64,000 bases of DNA from Globisporangium splendens (taxonomy: Eukaryota > Oomycota > Peronosporomycetes > Pythiales > Pythiaceae), in NCBI GenBank assembly GCA_006386115.1, contig VFIW01000118.1, positions 143,754 to 207,753 of the forward strand. The letters are read 5' to 3'. The first letter of the stretch is position 1, and each line of letters begins with the position of its first letter. The translations under genes and the position numbers were made by a program. The notes beneath the pieces were generated by a model. It ran no database searches. It worked only from the letters and a program-made list of their open reading frames with translations, and was not told where the DNA came from. Positions 33,868 to 45,380 of this stretch are shown piece by piece.

Positions 33868-36800
33868 ATTTGGGGCTATGATATCATGGCACCAGCGCTG
33901 TCGATGATCTTCATCATCGGTCGATACTATAAGCCATTGCGGCACCGGCCATGAGGAATTACGGAGCCCTAGATCTCTCTCTTTTTTCGACAGCAATAGA
34001 GGTGTGGTATGCCTGATTGTAAAATTGCTCACTCATTATTCTCGATCCCTCGATGAATGGCGTGTTATTTGATCATCCGCTTTCTTCTTGCACCTGCTCG
34101 AGAAACAACATGCTTGCAATATGCTAATAGAATAAATGATGTAAATACGCATGTAGACTTGGGTAATGGTACTCTCAACGACGATCTTGGGAAAAATCAT
34201 GGTGAATCGCTGCCACAACGCGTAGGAATATGCATTCTACGTTAACTTTACTCCGCAAGTGTGAGAATGCAGCTGTGCCGAAGCCCTCATCCAGGTCCAA
34301 ATCCTGCATTGCACGCGGTGGCACCGAGGCGCACAACATCACATATTGTGCATTATGCATTCGATCACCTGGAAGTTGAGTGAGATCTCCATCCACCCTT
34401 CAGGATGATGGTGCTCTTCTTCAACTGTATCCATTTCGATGTTGAAGCCGAGTATGATGCGTTGATTTCAACTTCAACATCGAGTGGGGACATTTCGGTG
34501 CGACAACCCGCCTCACACCCATCTGCGTCTGAGCTATTGGATGTGCACTTGTACGATGTGCTTGCGCGAGTATTGTAGAAACAGTTGCACGCAACACAGC
34601 AACAATTCAGCACTGTTATAACACCATCATCTGCCACTGCTGGAGTGTGCTATAATGCCATCATCTACTACTGTGCTACAAGGTAGGTCGTACTCGTATG
34701 ACGGTCCACGACAGGAAGGAACTGATTCGCGGAATGTGCACATTGGCTGCGGATGACTGTGCTTCAAAAGCAGCACCATACTACTACAAAGGTTGGCAAT
34801 TCATAACGCACGACCGGGTTGAAACGGGTCTACCCAGTTGCTTGTTAGCAACCGTAATATTTACTTCCCTGCCTTGCTCGGCTTTCTTTCCCTCAGGCAC
34901 TACATGATAGCTGTGCAAACACGAATGTGAGGTGTGCATGATCCATGCGATCTGTTTGAGCAAAACTATCCCTTGTCGGGTGCCTCATGTTCCTGAAAAG
35001 AACTGTTTCTTTGTGAGGAACTCGCCTCATTGGCTTTCACTCATCTATGCTCTTACAAACAAACTGCAATGGTACTGTAAAACTCATTTTGTAATGGACC
35101 GGTCTCTCTTAAAAACGGATACTGTAACCCAGAACAGTGGTACTGTAAATATCATGATTACTGCACTGAGCAATCACTTGAGAGGTTTAGGAAACGTGAT
35201 TTTATTGTAGAACATGATTAGTATTAGGGATGTGACTTTTTTTTTTCACAGTATTTAGCGCGATGCATTTTACTAGCGTTAATAACAGTATTTAATGTTT
35301 AAAAAAGTGGGACAAAAAACTTTCGAAATATTTACATTTGTCAAAAACGAATTGTATATTACATCGTATATTTCACGCACCAAGTTCACGAAGGTAATAT
35401 TTCCAGAAACTTATTCATTCTGGGGAGTATCTCCGAATATTTCCGCGGTGAGCTTCCGCGACCTCTCCTTGGATTTTTGGGCATGACATTGGACGAAATT
35501 CGTCGCCACGAGCACTCGAAGCGCAATTTCTTGAGTAGTTACGACTACGTCAGCCGCGACTCACAGCAACCATTTCGTGCTATCGCAAGTTCTGTAGACA
35601 TACACGGCCACGACCCGGAGAGTTTTACCGAAAGCACAAGTTGCATCGCCAGGCGCTAGCGCAAGTATGTGCCCGATCGCGCTGTTATGGCATGTTTCAT
35701 CACGAGTCGAAATCGGACATCGACGGAGAAAGTCATGATGAAAATGGACTCGAGCTGAGTGCTCACATGGAGATGCTCATTCAAGTTGTCACGAATGCCA
35801 AGAGGCATATCAGACTGGCGAGGCTGACTAGGTTGCGCTGTTCTAGAGGGTCACATCCCACAAGGTGATGCTCTCGAGGTGCATGAGAATCGCCAAGTAT
35901 GGCGCCAAGTTGCAGTCGATGCTATACCTTTTGAAGCCTATGGGCAAGGATGCATCGGCGAACGTACCGCGATTCCATCGGGTAAAGTTAATGTTGAAGA
36001 CGCCCTCAAGAGCCTCATAGTCCCTGGCTGCTCGTGGTGGATGACGGATTCGCTATTGACCTACCCACCACCGAGGAAGCGTACGCCATGAATGCGCACC
36101 ACGAACGCACCGATGCTGCAATCCCCCGCCACTTGGTGCGTTTGAACTTTCCCCTAAGCGACTCATTTTCATTCGCAACAACAACCAAAGATGCATATCT
36201 TTCAACTATCGTCGTGGAATGCACGTGCAGACAAATTCAGTGATAACTTCGATGGACGTAACCTAGATCTACTGCAGTTCGTGGTAGCGGGGATCATGTT
36301 GGACTTGCAACGTAGCTAAGTGGTTTGTGTATCTGCACTGCTGCATTAGGTCGCCATAGATATAGGTTAACAAATAGAGATTATCGTGACAAATCATTCT
36401 CATTCATACACATTCGCATATAATAACATTGTCATGTTTGCCTTCAGTTGCGGCTGTGTACCAGGCACCTCAAGAAGTAATTTATATAGGTGTGCAGGGA
36501 GTCGATGTGAAATCGTTTACTGCTGAAGGAGCTGGATCTATCTCAGACGAGTTTGAAACAAGGGAAGGCGCCACTAATGTAATCACACTGCTATTGAGTG
36601 GTCGCAGATAATCCTGCGACAATGAATTAGCGATGGCGCTGGGTTCACGCATGGCTTAGGTGAGTTTGACCACAGACTGAGATCTTCACTATTAATCAAG
36701 GCATCAATCTGAAGCTGGCGAGTTTTTTTGTTGATGTTCTATTGGATATTGTAAGAGGGCGCTGTTCCAAACAGTCCCTCAAACACGGCACACACGCTTG

Positions 36801-37570
36801 TGCCAGAGGAAGCGATCTCCCGACTTGGAGGGAGGAAGAAGACTTGAGGGCTTGGAGGAAAATTTGCAACTGAATTAAAAATGGTTATGGTTCCTGTCGC
36901 TACTTACAAATGAACCCCAAGGGCTCCTACAGGTTTTATAACTAAAACCTAAATATACACAATAAAACCTATGAATCTGATATATAAAACCTTGGGTACA
37001 CTGAGGTTGAACCTACGGGATCTTCTAGAAGCTTGAACTTCAAGTCTTGCATAAAATCCCTGCAAAGTGATTGGCTCGCGCCACTCACTCCAGGTGGCAG
37101 AGACACGTCGGTCTCGTCGCCAGTCCAGTTTCCCAAGCAGGAACCATCACTCAGTACTTGATTAGTACATGGATGTTATCACTCTGTACAGATTAGTACA
37201 TGAGAACAACATTCTGCACTGATCAGCACAGAGAACACTCGTGACGTCATCTTCTGACGTCACACGTGCATGTGGGGACTGTCTTACCGTAATCCCTTTG
37301 TTATTTGTGTCTCCACAATGCACGCTGAAGGTGGTGTGTGACACACTAGATCTGGGAACAGATCCACCTTCATGTAATGGCTGGTTATAGCCCATTATAG
37401 ATATAATTCTATGGCATTTATGAAAAAAATCAATTTTAGCCAGTGAATTGATTACTTTCGACAGTGTTTTAACCAATAGAGATAATTTAGAGGGTTTCTC
37501 TGAATTTCTTCCCCTCTGTGAGTCGCAGTTGAGTGAGGACGACGAGACCTCATTCTAAAAGCGCCTAATC
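33868..37570. other. Repeat-rich intergenic region
   Basis: About 3.7 kb with only short broken frames. It contains an 11-bp inverted repeat around a 24-nt loop (34437-34447 with 34472-34482), a T-rich run near 35231, three AAAACCT words at 36944-36992, and AT-rich stretches. The start resembles the 3' flank of GH30 copy 3 for about 60 bp. I recognise no intact gene. Confidence 0.5.
36931..36992. repeat. Inverted TATAAAACCT pair with extra AAAACCT copies
   Basis: AGGTTTTATA (36931-36940) is the exact reverse complement of TATAAAACCT (36983-36992). Two more AAAACCT words lie between them, about 21 bp apart. It could be a transposon end or a hairpin. Confidence 0.5.
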
Positions 37571-38038
37571 ATGGGGCGACCAGCGCACGAAATATGGGAG
37601 CTCTTCACTGTCGTAGTGGCAAGGTCGCGTGAAGGCAACATGGCCCACCCTGACGTCAAATGCGTGTTCTGCAACACGCTTCTCGCCAACGCCCAGCCGT
37701 CCCGGAACATGCTACGGCACGCGCTTCAATGCGACGAGCTGTCAGATGATGCTAAAGTCAAGTGGAAGGATCTTGCGAGAAAGCAAAGGCATTCCATCAA
37801 GGAGAAGCTTCGCACGCCGCAAAAGAGGACACCAGATAAAGGGATCTACTCGTCGCTCAACAAGCGATTGTTTGGGACTCCCTCTTCGACAGTTGTCCCT
37901 CGGGATAGCCCACGTAGGCAGCAGAAGTGTCACGTGTGCCTGACCTCGCACGCCAGGCACGCGCGTAGGATCGGTATGCGCCTGACTTCGCACGTGCCAA
38001 GCGTGCGGAGCTTCGTGGCATGTGTAACGTGTGCCTGA
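37571..38038 (+). pseudogene. BED-type zinc finger remnant, hAT-like
   Basis: A 155-residue frame beginning MGRPAHEIWELFTVV. It has a BED-type finger: aromatic WELF start, then HPDVKCVFCNTLL (CxxC), RNMLRHALQC (HxxxxC). A basic region follows (KDLARKQRHSIKEKLRTPQK). Such fingers sit at the N-terminus of hAT-family transposases and domesticated relatives. No transposase core follows: from about codon 110 the frame runs into a repeated GCCTGACYTCG sequence that looks non-coding. I read it as a truncated transposon remnant, although a short DNA-binding protein cannot be excluded. Confidence 0.5.
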
Positions 38039-38058
38039 CCTCGAGTCCGAGGTCAGGC
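37938..38058. repeat. GCCTGACYTCG repeats ending in a hairpin
   Basis: GCCTGACCTCG or GCCTGACTTCG occurs at 37938, 37980 and 38033. The last copy is followed after 4 bp by its exact reverse complement (38048-38058), forming an 11-bp stem. Subterminal repeats of this kind are common near hAT element ends. Confidence 0.6.
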
Positions 38059-39512
38059 TCTCATTAATATGTAACACTAATATATACAGTTATATGGAAT
38101 AGTCAGATAAAAATACAGGTGCAGGCAGGACACCTGGATAGGAAGAAAAGTCGAATCAGTTGAAGAAAAGGATAGGCATGCATGCAGGGAGGCTTAGAAG
38201 TAGCGCTAGCGAACTAAGTCCTCCATTCAATTCACTTTCCAATTTGCCATCAAGTTGCTACCTCCTCCTCCGAGTCCAAGCCATCGTCCCCGACTTTCAG
38301 CCAATCAAGTTCCGACTTTCCGACTTTCGACCAATCAGATCTCAAGAAGACCCCAAACCGTTACAGATATGTCGACAAAGTCCTCTATATCGGTAAATAC
38401 GTGGTTCATCTGCACTTCGAGTTTGCAATCGCCGTAGCTGTAATTCGCAAAGACCTGCTACTGGAGCTCCTTCTCGCAATTCGTTGCCGGATACGCGAGC
38501 GTGTGCGAGATCGCGACGAGGCAGCACGAAGAGCGGTGGCCATCCGGCCTCGTTATCGTCGAGGTCAACGTCTTGTGAGGGACCGTGTGCCGCGCCGCTG
38601 CGGACTGCTTGTATGGCACAAAAGGTTGTTCAATTCGTTGCCATAGTCGTGGCGCTCAATACTGCTCGCTGTTGGCTGTTGTGGCGCGAACTATGGCTCA
38701 TTCTGTCACGACGCAGATGCTGGTGCTAATGTTCGTCTATCACAGCAGGGGCCAATATCTCTCCCAAGTGTTCAGAAACTAATATCCGACCGTGGTCGGT
38801 AAATTAACTGAAAAATACGATGGGTGATAGTTAACTGGAATTTATATTGCTTACCGTTGTGCAGTATGTCGCAGTTGTTCGCAGTTTTTCACACATTAGT
38901 GTGAAAACCGCATTTTACTGTTAAATACTTATTGTCGCAGTATTTAACTGTGAATTTCACAACGCTAAATAGTATCGGTTGTTGGAGAGAAATGCCTTCC
39001 GCATAACCACCAGCTTTCACCCAAACCGTGATTGCAAACGGCAGTCCACAACTCTGCTGAAAACTTATGAAATTGCTCTGCAAAAGAGTAGTTCTCTTGA
39101 GAGATACTCACGGGGCGTCGAAACCCCCTTTTCAACGGCAACGATGATGATTTTCGATTATAAACAGAATGATTTGGGACAGTGCAATTCGATTTCCTAA
39201 ACCTCTCTTCTGCCAGTACCCTGCAACACAGAAAGCATTTCTTGTGTGTCATTCAAAACATCTCATTAAAGAGGGTTTCTACTGCTGGAGGGAGTGTGCT
39301 GTTTTTATTCGATTGCAGTCATTCGAGTGATATCAGTTTAAGTAGGTATTAGATTTGACGCAACGATTAAAACGTCACTCCCCTTCTGAAGCAGACGAAC
39401 TCGCTGATTACCACACAGACAGATCACGACCAGTTGAAGTGAAATCGTCACTTCAACCTCCACCTTCCAAGAAAATAAACCATGAAGGAAAGCAGACTGA
39501 GCAAGCACGATA
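38059..39512. other. Repeat-rich intergenic region upstream of GH30 copy 3
   Basis: Short frames only. GCATTTTACT with a nearby CAGTATTTAA at 38910-38950 resembles 35264-35296, a possible degenerate direct repeat flanking 3.6 kb. No gene seen. Confidence 0.4.
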
Positions 39513-39529
39513 TCATTTTCCGGTTTTCC
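39513..39529 (+). promoter_or_regulatory. Inr/FPR-like element of GH30 copy 3
   Basis: TCATTTTCCGGTTTTCC, 35 bp upstream of the ATG. It matches the copy 1 element and its flanks (CCCCGCAAGC, GCAGCAGGAAGCGTCGACC), not those of copy 2. Confidence 0.5.
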
Positions 39530-39563
39530 CCGCAAGCCCAAGCAGCAGGAAGCGTCGACCAAG

Positions 39564-41624
39564 ATGGCCGCCGCAGGACAGAACACGGCGGTGTCGCGCA
39601 CGCAGTACGGCACGAGTTCGCTCGCGAGCGACGACGCGCTCGGCGGTGCCAGTGCGCGTCGCAACCGGATCGTGAAATGGGGCGTGACGGCGCTCGTCGC
39701 AGGCGTCAGTGCGGCGCTCATCGCGTTGACTGTCACGCGCTCTGGCGACTCCACCACGCCGTCCGCGACAGCGTCCACCTCTGCTGGCGGTGCTGTCGTG
39801 GGAGCGGGTGTGGGAGCGAGCGTGCTCGGCTGGCAAAGCTCGTACATCAACGGCGAGAAGAAGATGATGGAGCCGATCACGGGACTCAAGTGGAAGAAGC
39901 GCGCTGAGTCAGCATCGAGTACTTCGTTTATTGCGGTGGATGTGAGCAAGAAATTCCAGGAAATGCTCGGCTTTGGCGGTGCGTTTACGGAAGCCGCGGC
40001 GTTACAATTCGCCAAGTTGTCGCCGGAGAAGCAGGAGGAGGTGTTGGAGTTGTACTTTGACAAGGAAGACGGCGCTGCGTATGAGTTCGGTCGTGTGCCG
40101 ATGGGCTCGTGCGACTTCTCTGTGGGTTCGTACAGCTTCAATGATGTCGCCAACGATACTACGATGAGTCATTTCGACAGCAGTGTGAGCCATGACACGA
40201 AGCTGCTGATCCCGTTCATTCAACGCGCGCTCGAAAAGAACCCAAAGCTCAAGATGCTTCTGGCGCCGTGGAGCCCACCTGTGTGGATGAAGCGTGGAAG
40301 TAAAGACTACGTGCCAAGCATGCTCGGATCGGTGGACCCAGTGGGGTTGCGCGATGATGCTCGAGGAGCTTGGGCGTTGTATTTCTCCAAGTTCATCTCT
40401 GCGTACAAGAATTACGGCATCAACTTTTGGGGTCTCACTCCTCAGAACGAACCGGAATTTGCGGCTCCGTGGGAAGCTTGTAAATATAACGCTCCGTACG
40501 AAGCGGAGTTTATTGGGAGCTTCCTTGGTCCAGTGATCAAGCGTGACCACCCAGACGTGAAGATTATGGTGTTTGATCACAACCGTGATACCGTACACCA
40601 TTGGGCAGATACCATTTTCAACCATCCTGAAGCCAGCAAGTATGTTGAAGGAATCGCGTCCCACTGGTATGGCAACGAAGGCGACCGCGTGATGGATGGC
40701 GTCAAGTTCCACGAGCATCTGAATGACACTCACTACGTGGACGAAAGTCGCTTCATCCTCGCTACTGAGAGTTCCAGCTGTCCAGGTGTTGCAAATGGAA
40801 CCCAAGCGTGGTTCCGTGGCCAACGGTACGCACACGACATGATCGCTGATTTCAACAACTGGGTCGTTGGTTGGGTCGACTGGAACTTGATCTTGGATCA
40901 CACGGGTGGTCCAAACCACCTGGGCAACAACTGCGATGCGCCGATCATCATCGACGAGACGGACAAGGACTACTATTTGCAGCCAATGTACTACTTCATC
41001 AAGCACTTCTCCAAGTTTGTTCCTCCTGGATCGCGCCGCATCCACACGGACGTCTCTGCGACGTTCAAGAAGTCTGGCGATGCACAGTTGTACGTAAACT
41101 ATCCTGCCGAGTTGCACACGTGCGACAACAGCGCTCGTCAGGCTATTCACAAGACGGACGACAACAAGCTTCAGGTCACTGGCACTCCGTTCTGTATCGA
41201 TCTGCTTCGACCTGATTGGGTGAACCGCCAGGTGGCATTGGTGGAATGCCAATACACCTCTCAATCGTGGACGTTTGGATCGAATGGCAAAATTAGTATG
41301 GCTGGTTACTGCCTTGCGCTGAACCACGGCTCGACTGCAGACGGGGTCCGCGTGACGGTGAATCCGTGCAGTGACAGTGAAGAACTGCCACACGAGTTGT
41401 GGAACTTCAAGAACGGCTCGATGTACTCGTCGGTGTCTCCGAAGTGTGTGACGGCTGGTTACTCGTTCGTCCAGTCTGTTGGCTTTGTCGCCCCTGAGAA
41501 CAAGAAGGTGCTCGTGGTGCTGAACGAGAACACGGAAGACGCTGAGTTCGAGCTGCAATACGGCGACTTGTCATTGGAGACTGTGATCCCCCAAGGTGCG
41601 ATTCAAACGTTCACGTGGGAGTAA
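39564..41624 (+). CDS. GH30 glucosylceramidase-like, membrane-anchored (copy 3, mosaic)
   Basis: Single exon, 686 residues, starting MAAAGQNTAVSRTQ. Architecture and catalytic residues are as in copy 2 (E296, E402). The gene is a mosaic. Its leader matches copy 1. Its coding sequence to about 41030 is almost identical to copy 2, including the private helix WGVTALVAGVSAAL. From about 41042 to near the stop it follows copy 1 (HTDVSATFKKSG, CGTCAGGC, FGSNGKISMAG). The 3' flank follows copy 2 again (TAAATTTGGGGCTATGATAT). Gene conversion or unequal exchange between paralogues is the simplest reading. The enzyme should be functional. Confidence 0.9.
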   Translation: MAAAGQNTAVSRTQYGTSSLASDDALGGASARRNRIVKWGVTALVAGVSAALIALTVTRSGDSTTPSATASTSAGGAVVGAGVGASVLGWQSSYINGEKKMMEPITGLKWKKRAESASSTSFIAVDVSKKFQEMLGFGGAFTEAAALQFAKLSPEKQEEVLELYFDKEDGAAYEFGRVPMGSCDFSVGSYSFNDVANDTTMSHFDSSVSHDTKLLIPFIQRALEKNPKLKMLLAPWSPPVWMKRGSKDYVPSMLGSVDPVGLRDDARGAWALYFSKFISAYKNYGINFWGLTPQNEPEFAAPWEACKYNAPYEAEFIGSFLGPVIKRDHPDVKIMVFDHNRDTVHHWADTIFNHPEASKYVEGIASHWYGNEGDRVMDGVKFHEHLNDTHYVDESRFILATESSSCPGVANGTQAWFRGQRYAHDMIADFNNWVVGWVDWNLILDHTGGPNHLGNNCDAPIIIDETDKDYYLQPMYYFIKHFSKFVPPGSRRIHTDVSATFKKSGDAQLYVNYPAELHTCDNSARQAIHKTDDNKLQVTGTPFCIDLLRPDWVNRQVALVECQYTSQSWTFGSNGKISMAGYCLALNHGSTADGVRVTVNPCSDSEELPHELWNFKNGSMYSSVSPKCVTAGYSFVQSVGFVAPENKKVLVVLNENTEDAEFELQYGDLSLETVIPQGAIQTFTWE

Positions 41625-41951
41625 ATTTGGGGCTATGATATGCATGGCACCAGCGCTGTCGATGATCTTCATCATCGCCGAGGTACTCCATGCCACATTA
41701 AGTCTTTACTCCAAATACCCATGCACAAATCATTCGTACAGGATCGCTAACACTCAAGAGACTGAGGCAATACTCGTCAGAAAAATTGGTCTTGGCTAAA
41801 AACACGCACAACAACTCCACACCTGCAAGCCACTCTTTGGCATATTGATGATTAAAAACAGTGTTGGTGGTGAAATGAAGACGCGTATGAAGTCGAGGAG
41901 ACTTCAAGCGAAACAATGCCCACGAGCACTGGAGTGTCTACTATGTTGAAA

Positions 41952-42935
41952 TTAACCGAGAAGCGGGTAGACGTGTTGATCGTACACCTCGCCGTTAAAA
42001 ATCCAGTCAACATGAGCCACACCAGGCACAATGTGTCGGAAGAGTCCGTCACGGGCATCCAGCGTCTTCAAGCCGTACGTGTCTTGCTGGTACTCCGCCG
42101 TATCTTCCATCTCAAGCACAGTCATGGACGCAAACTTGATCGGAATGTCTTCAACTGAATCGAGCTCGCTGTATTGACCAAGGATGGACGTCTGCCATGG
42201 TGCGATCGCTCCGTCGTCAGGTGAAGCCAAGTAGTGGGCTTGTTCGAGCTTCAAGAAGTTTGTACGGCGGCGTTGCTGATCCTTCTTTTCTTCATCGGTC
42301 GAAGCTGGAGTGAGGTTGTTGAACTTGGGGAGAAACGTATTGTATGCGAGCAAGTCGCTGGTCACCGGCGAGCGCGATACATTGAATTGCGCAAACTTGT
42401 TTTGGAGTTCGGGATGACTCCGCGCAAACACTTCGTGGTCGTACTGGTACTTGCCGGTATAATCTGCTGGTCCATACTTGGTCAAGTCAAACTCGGTTCC
42501 GGCAAAGAAGGCGGGTGCCACGTAGTCCATAAACCCGACGAGTGCGCGCTGGTCTTCTGGTTTTGACCCGTAGAACGTACCGTTCGCGGCGGCAGCAAGA
42601 CTGACGAAACTTCGGACCTTGTGATCGTCCATCTCTTCAATGACTGCTCGCGCGATCAATCCTCCAAGAGAGAAGCCTACGAATATGTAGCCATCGTCTA
42701 AACGGGGGTCGTCCTTCACAACAGATCGGATTTGAGCGATCGCAAGTGGCACTTGCTCATGCAACGACCGAGTGGACTCGGGACCGGTGGCGAACGATAA
42801 GGCGACAAAGTGGCGTCCCTCTTCCTTGAGCTTGGCTGCCAGCATGTCCCCAGCGCTCGCGTCCATCGTCACACCATGGAAGAAGAACACGGGGAACGAG
42901 CTTCTTGACGCGGGAGGCGCAGGTGAGACGGTCAT
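41952..42935 (-). CDS. Palmitoyl-protein thioesterase (PPT2-like)
   Basis: Single exon, 327 residues. An alpha/beta hydrolase of the palmitoyl-protein thioesterase family: PVFFFHGVTMDASAG is the oxyanion strand, VGFSLGGLIAR the nucleophile elbow with S89, SPDDGAIAPWQTS carries the catalytic Asp, and GVAHVDWIFN the catalytic His near the C-terminus. It would remove fatty acids from S-acylated proteins or CoA in lysosome-like vacuoles. No clear signal peptide precedes residue 14; either a 5' exon is missing or the protein is cytosolic. The gene is convergent with GH30 copy 3, with about 330 bp between stop codons. Confidence 0.88.
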   Translation of the reverse strand: MTVSPAPPASRSSFPVFFFHGVTMDASAGDMLAAKLKEEGRHFVALSFATGPESTRSLHEQVPLAIAQIRSVVKDDPRLDDGYIFVGFSLGGLIARAVIEEMDDHKVRSFVSLAAAANGTFYGSKPEDQRALVGFMDYVAPAFFAGTEFDLTKYGPADYTGKYQYDHEVFARSHPELQNKFAQFNVSRSPVTSDLLAYNTFLPKFNNLTPASTDEEKKDQQRRRTNFLKLEQAHYLASPDDGAIAPWQTSILGQYSELDSVEDIPIKFASMTVLEMEDTAEYQQDTYGLKTLDARDGLFRHIVPGVAHVDWIFNGEVYDQHVYPLLG

Positions 42936-43545
42936 GATCGGTTCGAGACGCTAGTAGTGCGACGGAAATTGTTCAAATCCAGTTGTGAAGATGGCATGTC
43001 CGATCTTGCCGTGCGCAGCAGACTACGCTCCCATCACTGAAGATTAACGTAAGTGCTGTCCATTTATTCATCACTGCTTATACACTTGATGAATCTTGAG
43101 CCGAGTGATCAGCATGATTGGAGTTTGCAACATGAGGATGTGCGGTGTTCTGAGTCGAGTCTGCCCTCAGTTTTCAGCAATGTCAGAAACGATCGGAAAT
43201 GACGGGGTATTGCATCTTCCTCAGATGATCCATCACCCTCCCATCATCCTCACAGTACTGATTTGAGCTATTATCCCGCCTTACTTTACTGATTTGTACA
43301 GCTTCGCATCCAGAAGTCAATGAATGCGTTTTCCTTGTGACCATCACAATAACCAATTCAGTAGTTCTGCTTTCGTTGCGATACTCCCACTCTTTTCTGA
43401 TTTGATCGTTTTAAGCAGGGTACTCGACAGTAGTGGTGGCTGAAAACTGAGTGTATTCGTTTTGGATCGATTTTGCACTGCATAATCAGCACGGCAGCAT
43501 ATGAGTCTGGTGTTGAGAGAGAGTGAGAAGATAATTCTATTTAAC
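42936..43545. other. Intergenic, no gene seen
   Basis: Upstream region of the thioesterase and flank of the LINE remnant. Short frames only. Confidence 0.5.
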
Positions 43546-44973
43546 TTATGATCTACATACAGTTGAAGAATTCCTGAGTCTCATTAGCACTGCTGACAGT
43601 GAGGTGTTTCTAAGTTTTGACGGTGTGGCACCGATATCATTGTCGAGTAGAGCTGCGACTTGAGACAGAAGAACTTGATCATTTAGCCGCGACTCGTCGA
43701 TGAGTATCTTCGCATTCTTGGAGCTTATTGCCATGTTGGCGAGAAGATCGGCCATTTTGTTTTGTTCTCGTTTTGTGTGATTCCAGGAGGTCCACGCAAA
43801 GTTGGCGATGATTTGATGTACCCGAACTGCTAGTGGCTGCAACTCGATCTGGCGTATTGAGGAGAACCCGTTCTGGGATGCGATAATCATTTGGCTGTCT
43901 CCGAAGATTTCCAGTTTGACTTCGTAATGCTGGAGGTGGTGTGCACTGTGTGCCAGACCATCTTTCAGCGCGCTGTATTCGCACCAATTGTTCGTGACTT
44001 CTGGTCCCATGTACGCATAGCCGCATACTTTGAGTTCCCATCGATTGCTACGTTCATTCAGGAAGATGAGTACCCATCCACTGCCTCCTGGACCTGGGTT
44101 GCCGCGTGCACCTCCATCGAACCACAAACGCCATGCTTCTAGTTGGCGCGACAAGTCTTGTCTCTCCAGTATGCTGAGCAGTTGGCTCAGGCAGGTAGCA
44201 TTGATCGTTTCTCCTTTGAGCGTTCTCACCCGATGAGCCGCAGCCCGCACCTGCATCACACATGCTGTCCACACACGCTTGGTACTTCCTTCGATAGTGA
44301 CGCGCTGCCGTTCATGCGCTATTTCCACTCTCGTTCTCCATACCAGTACTGGGATGCTTGATGTGACGATAAACCAAAGTTACTGCAGTGCTGTCGAGTG
44401 TTCCGGAGTAATGAACCCGAAGTACTTTTCCAGTTCCCGGAGCAAAGACCGTTGGCCTGGCGGGGCTGTGCGGCTAGCAATATGAGGCAGGAAGAGATTG
44501 AGTGCTTGCTCTTGGATTGTTCGATCCATCCATCGCCCGAGGAACGCCGTCCACGCGGCTTGTGCTCGCTTGCAACTCCAGACTGTGTGTGAGATGGTTT
44601 CTTTTGTCTCCCCACATCCGGCATTGCTTGGACACGCAGAAGACTCGATCCTTCCCGGATGGAACAGGTTGAGCTGCATCGTAGAAATCCGGTATGTCGT
44701 CCACATCTGATACGGTGTAAGACATCCTCGTTGTTTCCATAGATCTGCTGGTAGCCGATACTGCACATGGCTGTACCACTGGTCAGTCTTCGCGACTTCG
44801 TTAAGCTTGTCTACGAGTCCTCCGAGACCTTGATGCAACTTGCTGTGCAGCCTCCGTGTCCGTGCTCGGTCAATTGTCTTCTGGATGCTGTTGGGATGTA
44901 CGATATGATTCTGGTATTCTGTAATATAAAATATAATATTGCGTACTGTACAACCGTTTATTAAATCAAGCAT
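43546..44973 (-). mobile_element. 3' end of a LINE-type retrotransposon (zinc-binding region plus RNase H)
   Basis: One reading frame runs from 44973 to 43546 with a single in-frame TAA (44380-44382). The upstream part matches the region after the reverse transcriptase in plant/oomycete LINEs (PYQMWTTYRISTMQ, then CGETKETISHTVWSC and QAAWTAFLG, a zf-RVT-like motif). The downstream part is an RNase HI domain: WFDGGARGNPGPGGSG, CEYSALKDGL, IFGDSQMII and a late KREQNKMAD supply the acidic active-site residues. The reverse transcriptase and endonuclease are absent, as expected from 5' truncation at insertion. The stop and lack of upstream sequence make it inactive. Confidence 0.75.
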
Positions 44974-45380
44974 GCTGACATATCTGCCAAATGTGTATGA
45001 GAATGAAGATCTTCACAATTCACCTGCCTTCCAACACTGGAGCAATGGGTGGACAGTAGGAAATAAGACAGTAACGCTGAGCCGGCTCTCAATTCCTGAG
45101 CTGATGGAGTTCCCCGATATCTCAAACCCACCCGCCCAACGCTATGCATGGACTCAACTAACGTGACGAGTGCTACTCAGCCGCCGGCATCTGCCTCGAT
45201 GAAGCTACGCTACGTGCACCTCTGGTGACTGCGTCTAATGTCGAGACGGCAACCGGAGCACGAAGATATCATTCTCTGAGTACGTCGAGCAACTTTATTT
45301 TGACGTATGAGCCACAGTATCCACATGTGCGACAAATTTTGGAACGAGACCTGACTGCTTGATACGCTCAAATCCAAAGT
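44974..45380. other. Retroelement-flanking sequence, no gene recognised
   Basis: About 400 bp between the two retroelement remnants. It is likely decayed element sequence, but I cannot assign it. Confidence 0.35.
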
